Shown: positions 59,713-60,000 of the stretch, one piece after another | Position numbering within the stretch: the stretch's first letter is position 1 | How the letters are laid out: each line of letters opens with the position of its first letter | Assembly (NCBI GenBank): GCA_949358305.1 | Contig: OX442314.1 | Span: forward strand, 23,493,060-23,553,059 | Reading direction: 5' to 3' | Origin: Strigamia acuminata | Taxonomy: Eukaryota; Arthropoda; Chilopoda; Geophilomorpha; Linotaeniidae | Length of the DNA stretch: 60,000 nt | Translations under genes and position numbers: made by a program | Notes under the pieces: model-generated | Databases searched by the model: none | The model's input: only the letters and a program-made list of their open reading frames with translations | What the model was told of the DNA's origin: nothing

Positions 59713-60000
59713 TAATATCTACAGAAACGTTTGAAAGTTTTAATTATTAACTGGTGAATAATATTTTGTTTAAATATTTTTTAGCAAAAGGAAATTTGAG
59801 CGCGGTCGTCATGGCAACTCCCTCACAACGCTTACTAGCCGTCGGGCGAAGTCACATGATCATAAAAATGGCGTCATTTAAAATTTGTTAAGTGATTTTT
59901 CAAACTGACAAAGTTTTTCTTGAATTTTTTCGGCCTTTTTAGCCAACTTTCGTGATAGAAAAGTGGAACGTAACTACGTGAAATTCAACGAGCTATTCGT
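59713..60000 (-). other. Leader of copy 2 and last codons of a second 65-codon frame
   Basis: Without visible change from 56555-56842. The stop codon and two preceding codons of the next 65-codon frame fall at 59993-60000, so at least part of a further upstream unit (or the original flank) lies just outside the window. Confidence 0.7.

Larger units (their letters stand above)
57028..60000 (-). repeat. Tandem unit, copy 2 (incomplete at the window edge, 2973 of 3158 bp)
   Basis: Colinear with 53870-56842. By eye only two substitutions are visible, at 58649 (C, against T at 55491) and 58833 (C, against T at 55675). The window ends inside the copy, so the number of units in the array is unknown. 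Confidence 0.95.

Overview
The window looks like arthropod nuclear DNA. The support is a short TTAGG telomere-type array, a tandem family of divergent ionotropic-receptor (IR/iGluR-like) genes with 59-75 nt introns, Ty3/Gypsy and non-LTR retrotransposon sequence, and many MITEs of pogo/Tigger and hAT type. The background is very AT-rich with poly-A/T tracts. A hexapod fits; I cannot name the species from sequence alone.

Positions 1-40995 are essentially a gene desert (intergenic DNA or a giant intron). No convincing exon was found. The structure that can be read is repetitive: three hAT-like MITEs with exact 8-bp target-site duplications (3001-3519, 25041-25344, 27487-27786), a pogo-like MITE family (6368-6899, 19340-19519, 37428-37526, plus a distinct one at 34398-34790), a 788-bp fold-back element (23801-24588), a dispersed family sharing a 'CTTGATGCCAAATTC' end, several long hairpins, a 27-bp satellite (38581-38886) and a (GGTTA)n tract (14842-14869).

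Positions 40996-48240 hold a minus-strand cluster of IR-like receptors. Copy A (40996-43622) can be assembled into nine exons with consistent splice phases, giving an intact 627-residue receptor. Copy B (44667-47044) keeps the same nine-exon structure but has a premature stop in exon 1 and a frame-disrupting length change in exon 6, so it reads as a pseudogene. A third diverged fragment C (47824-48200) abuts a broken LINE.

Positions 48213-60000 are a GC-richer nest of retroelements. A plus-strand LINE relic with an endonuclease region but no recognisable RT core (48213-49745) is followed by a plus-strand Ty3/Gypsy element (LTR end and PBS near 49920; gag-protease-RT ORF from 50118). The Gypsy ORF is cut at codon 778 by a second, minus-strand LTR element. 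That element shows a 1179-bp 3' LTR (52451-53629), a polypurine tract (53630-53642) and, just upstream on the same strand, a 3158-bp unit present in at least two tandem near-identical copies. Each copy encodes an intact 891-residue protein that I do not recognise. A 65-residue helical ORF begins four bases after the 891-residue stop codon, across the repeat junction. This tandem cargo-like gene in an LTR-element context is the most unusual feature of the window. Its 5' end lies beyond position 60000.
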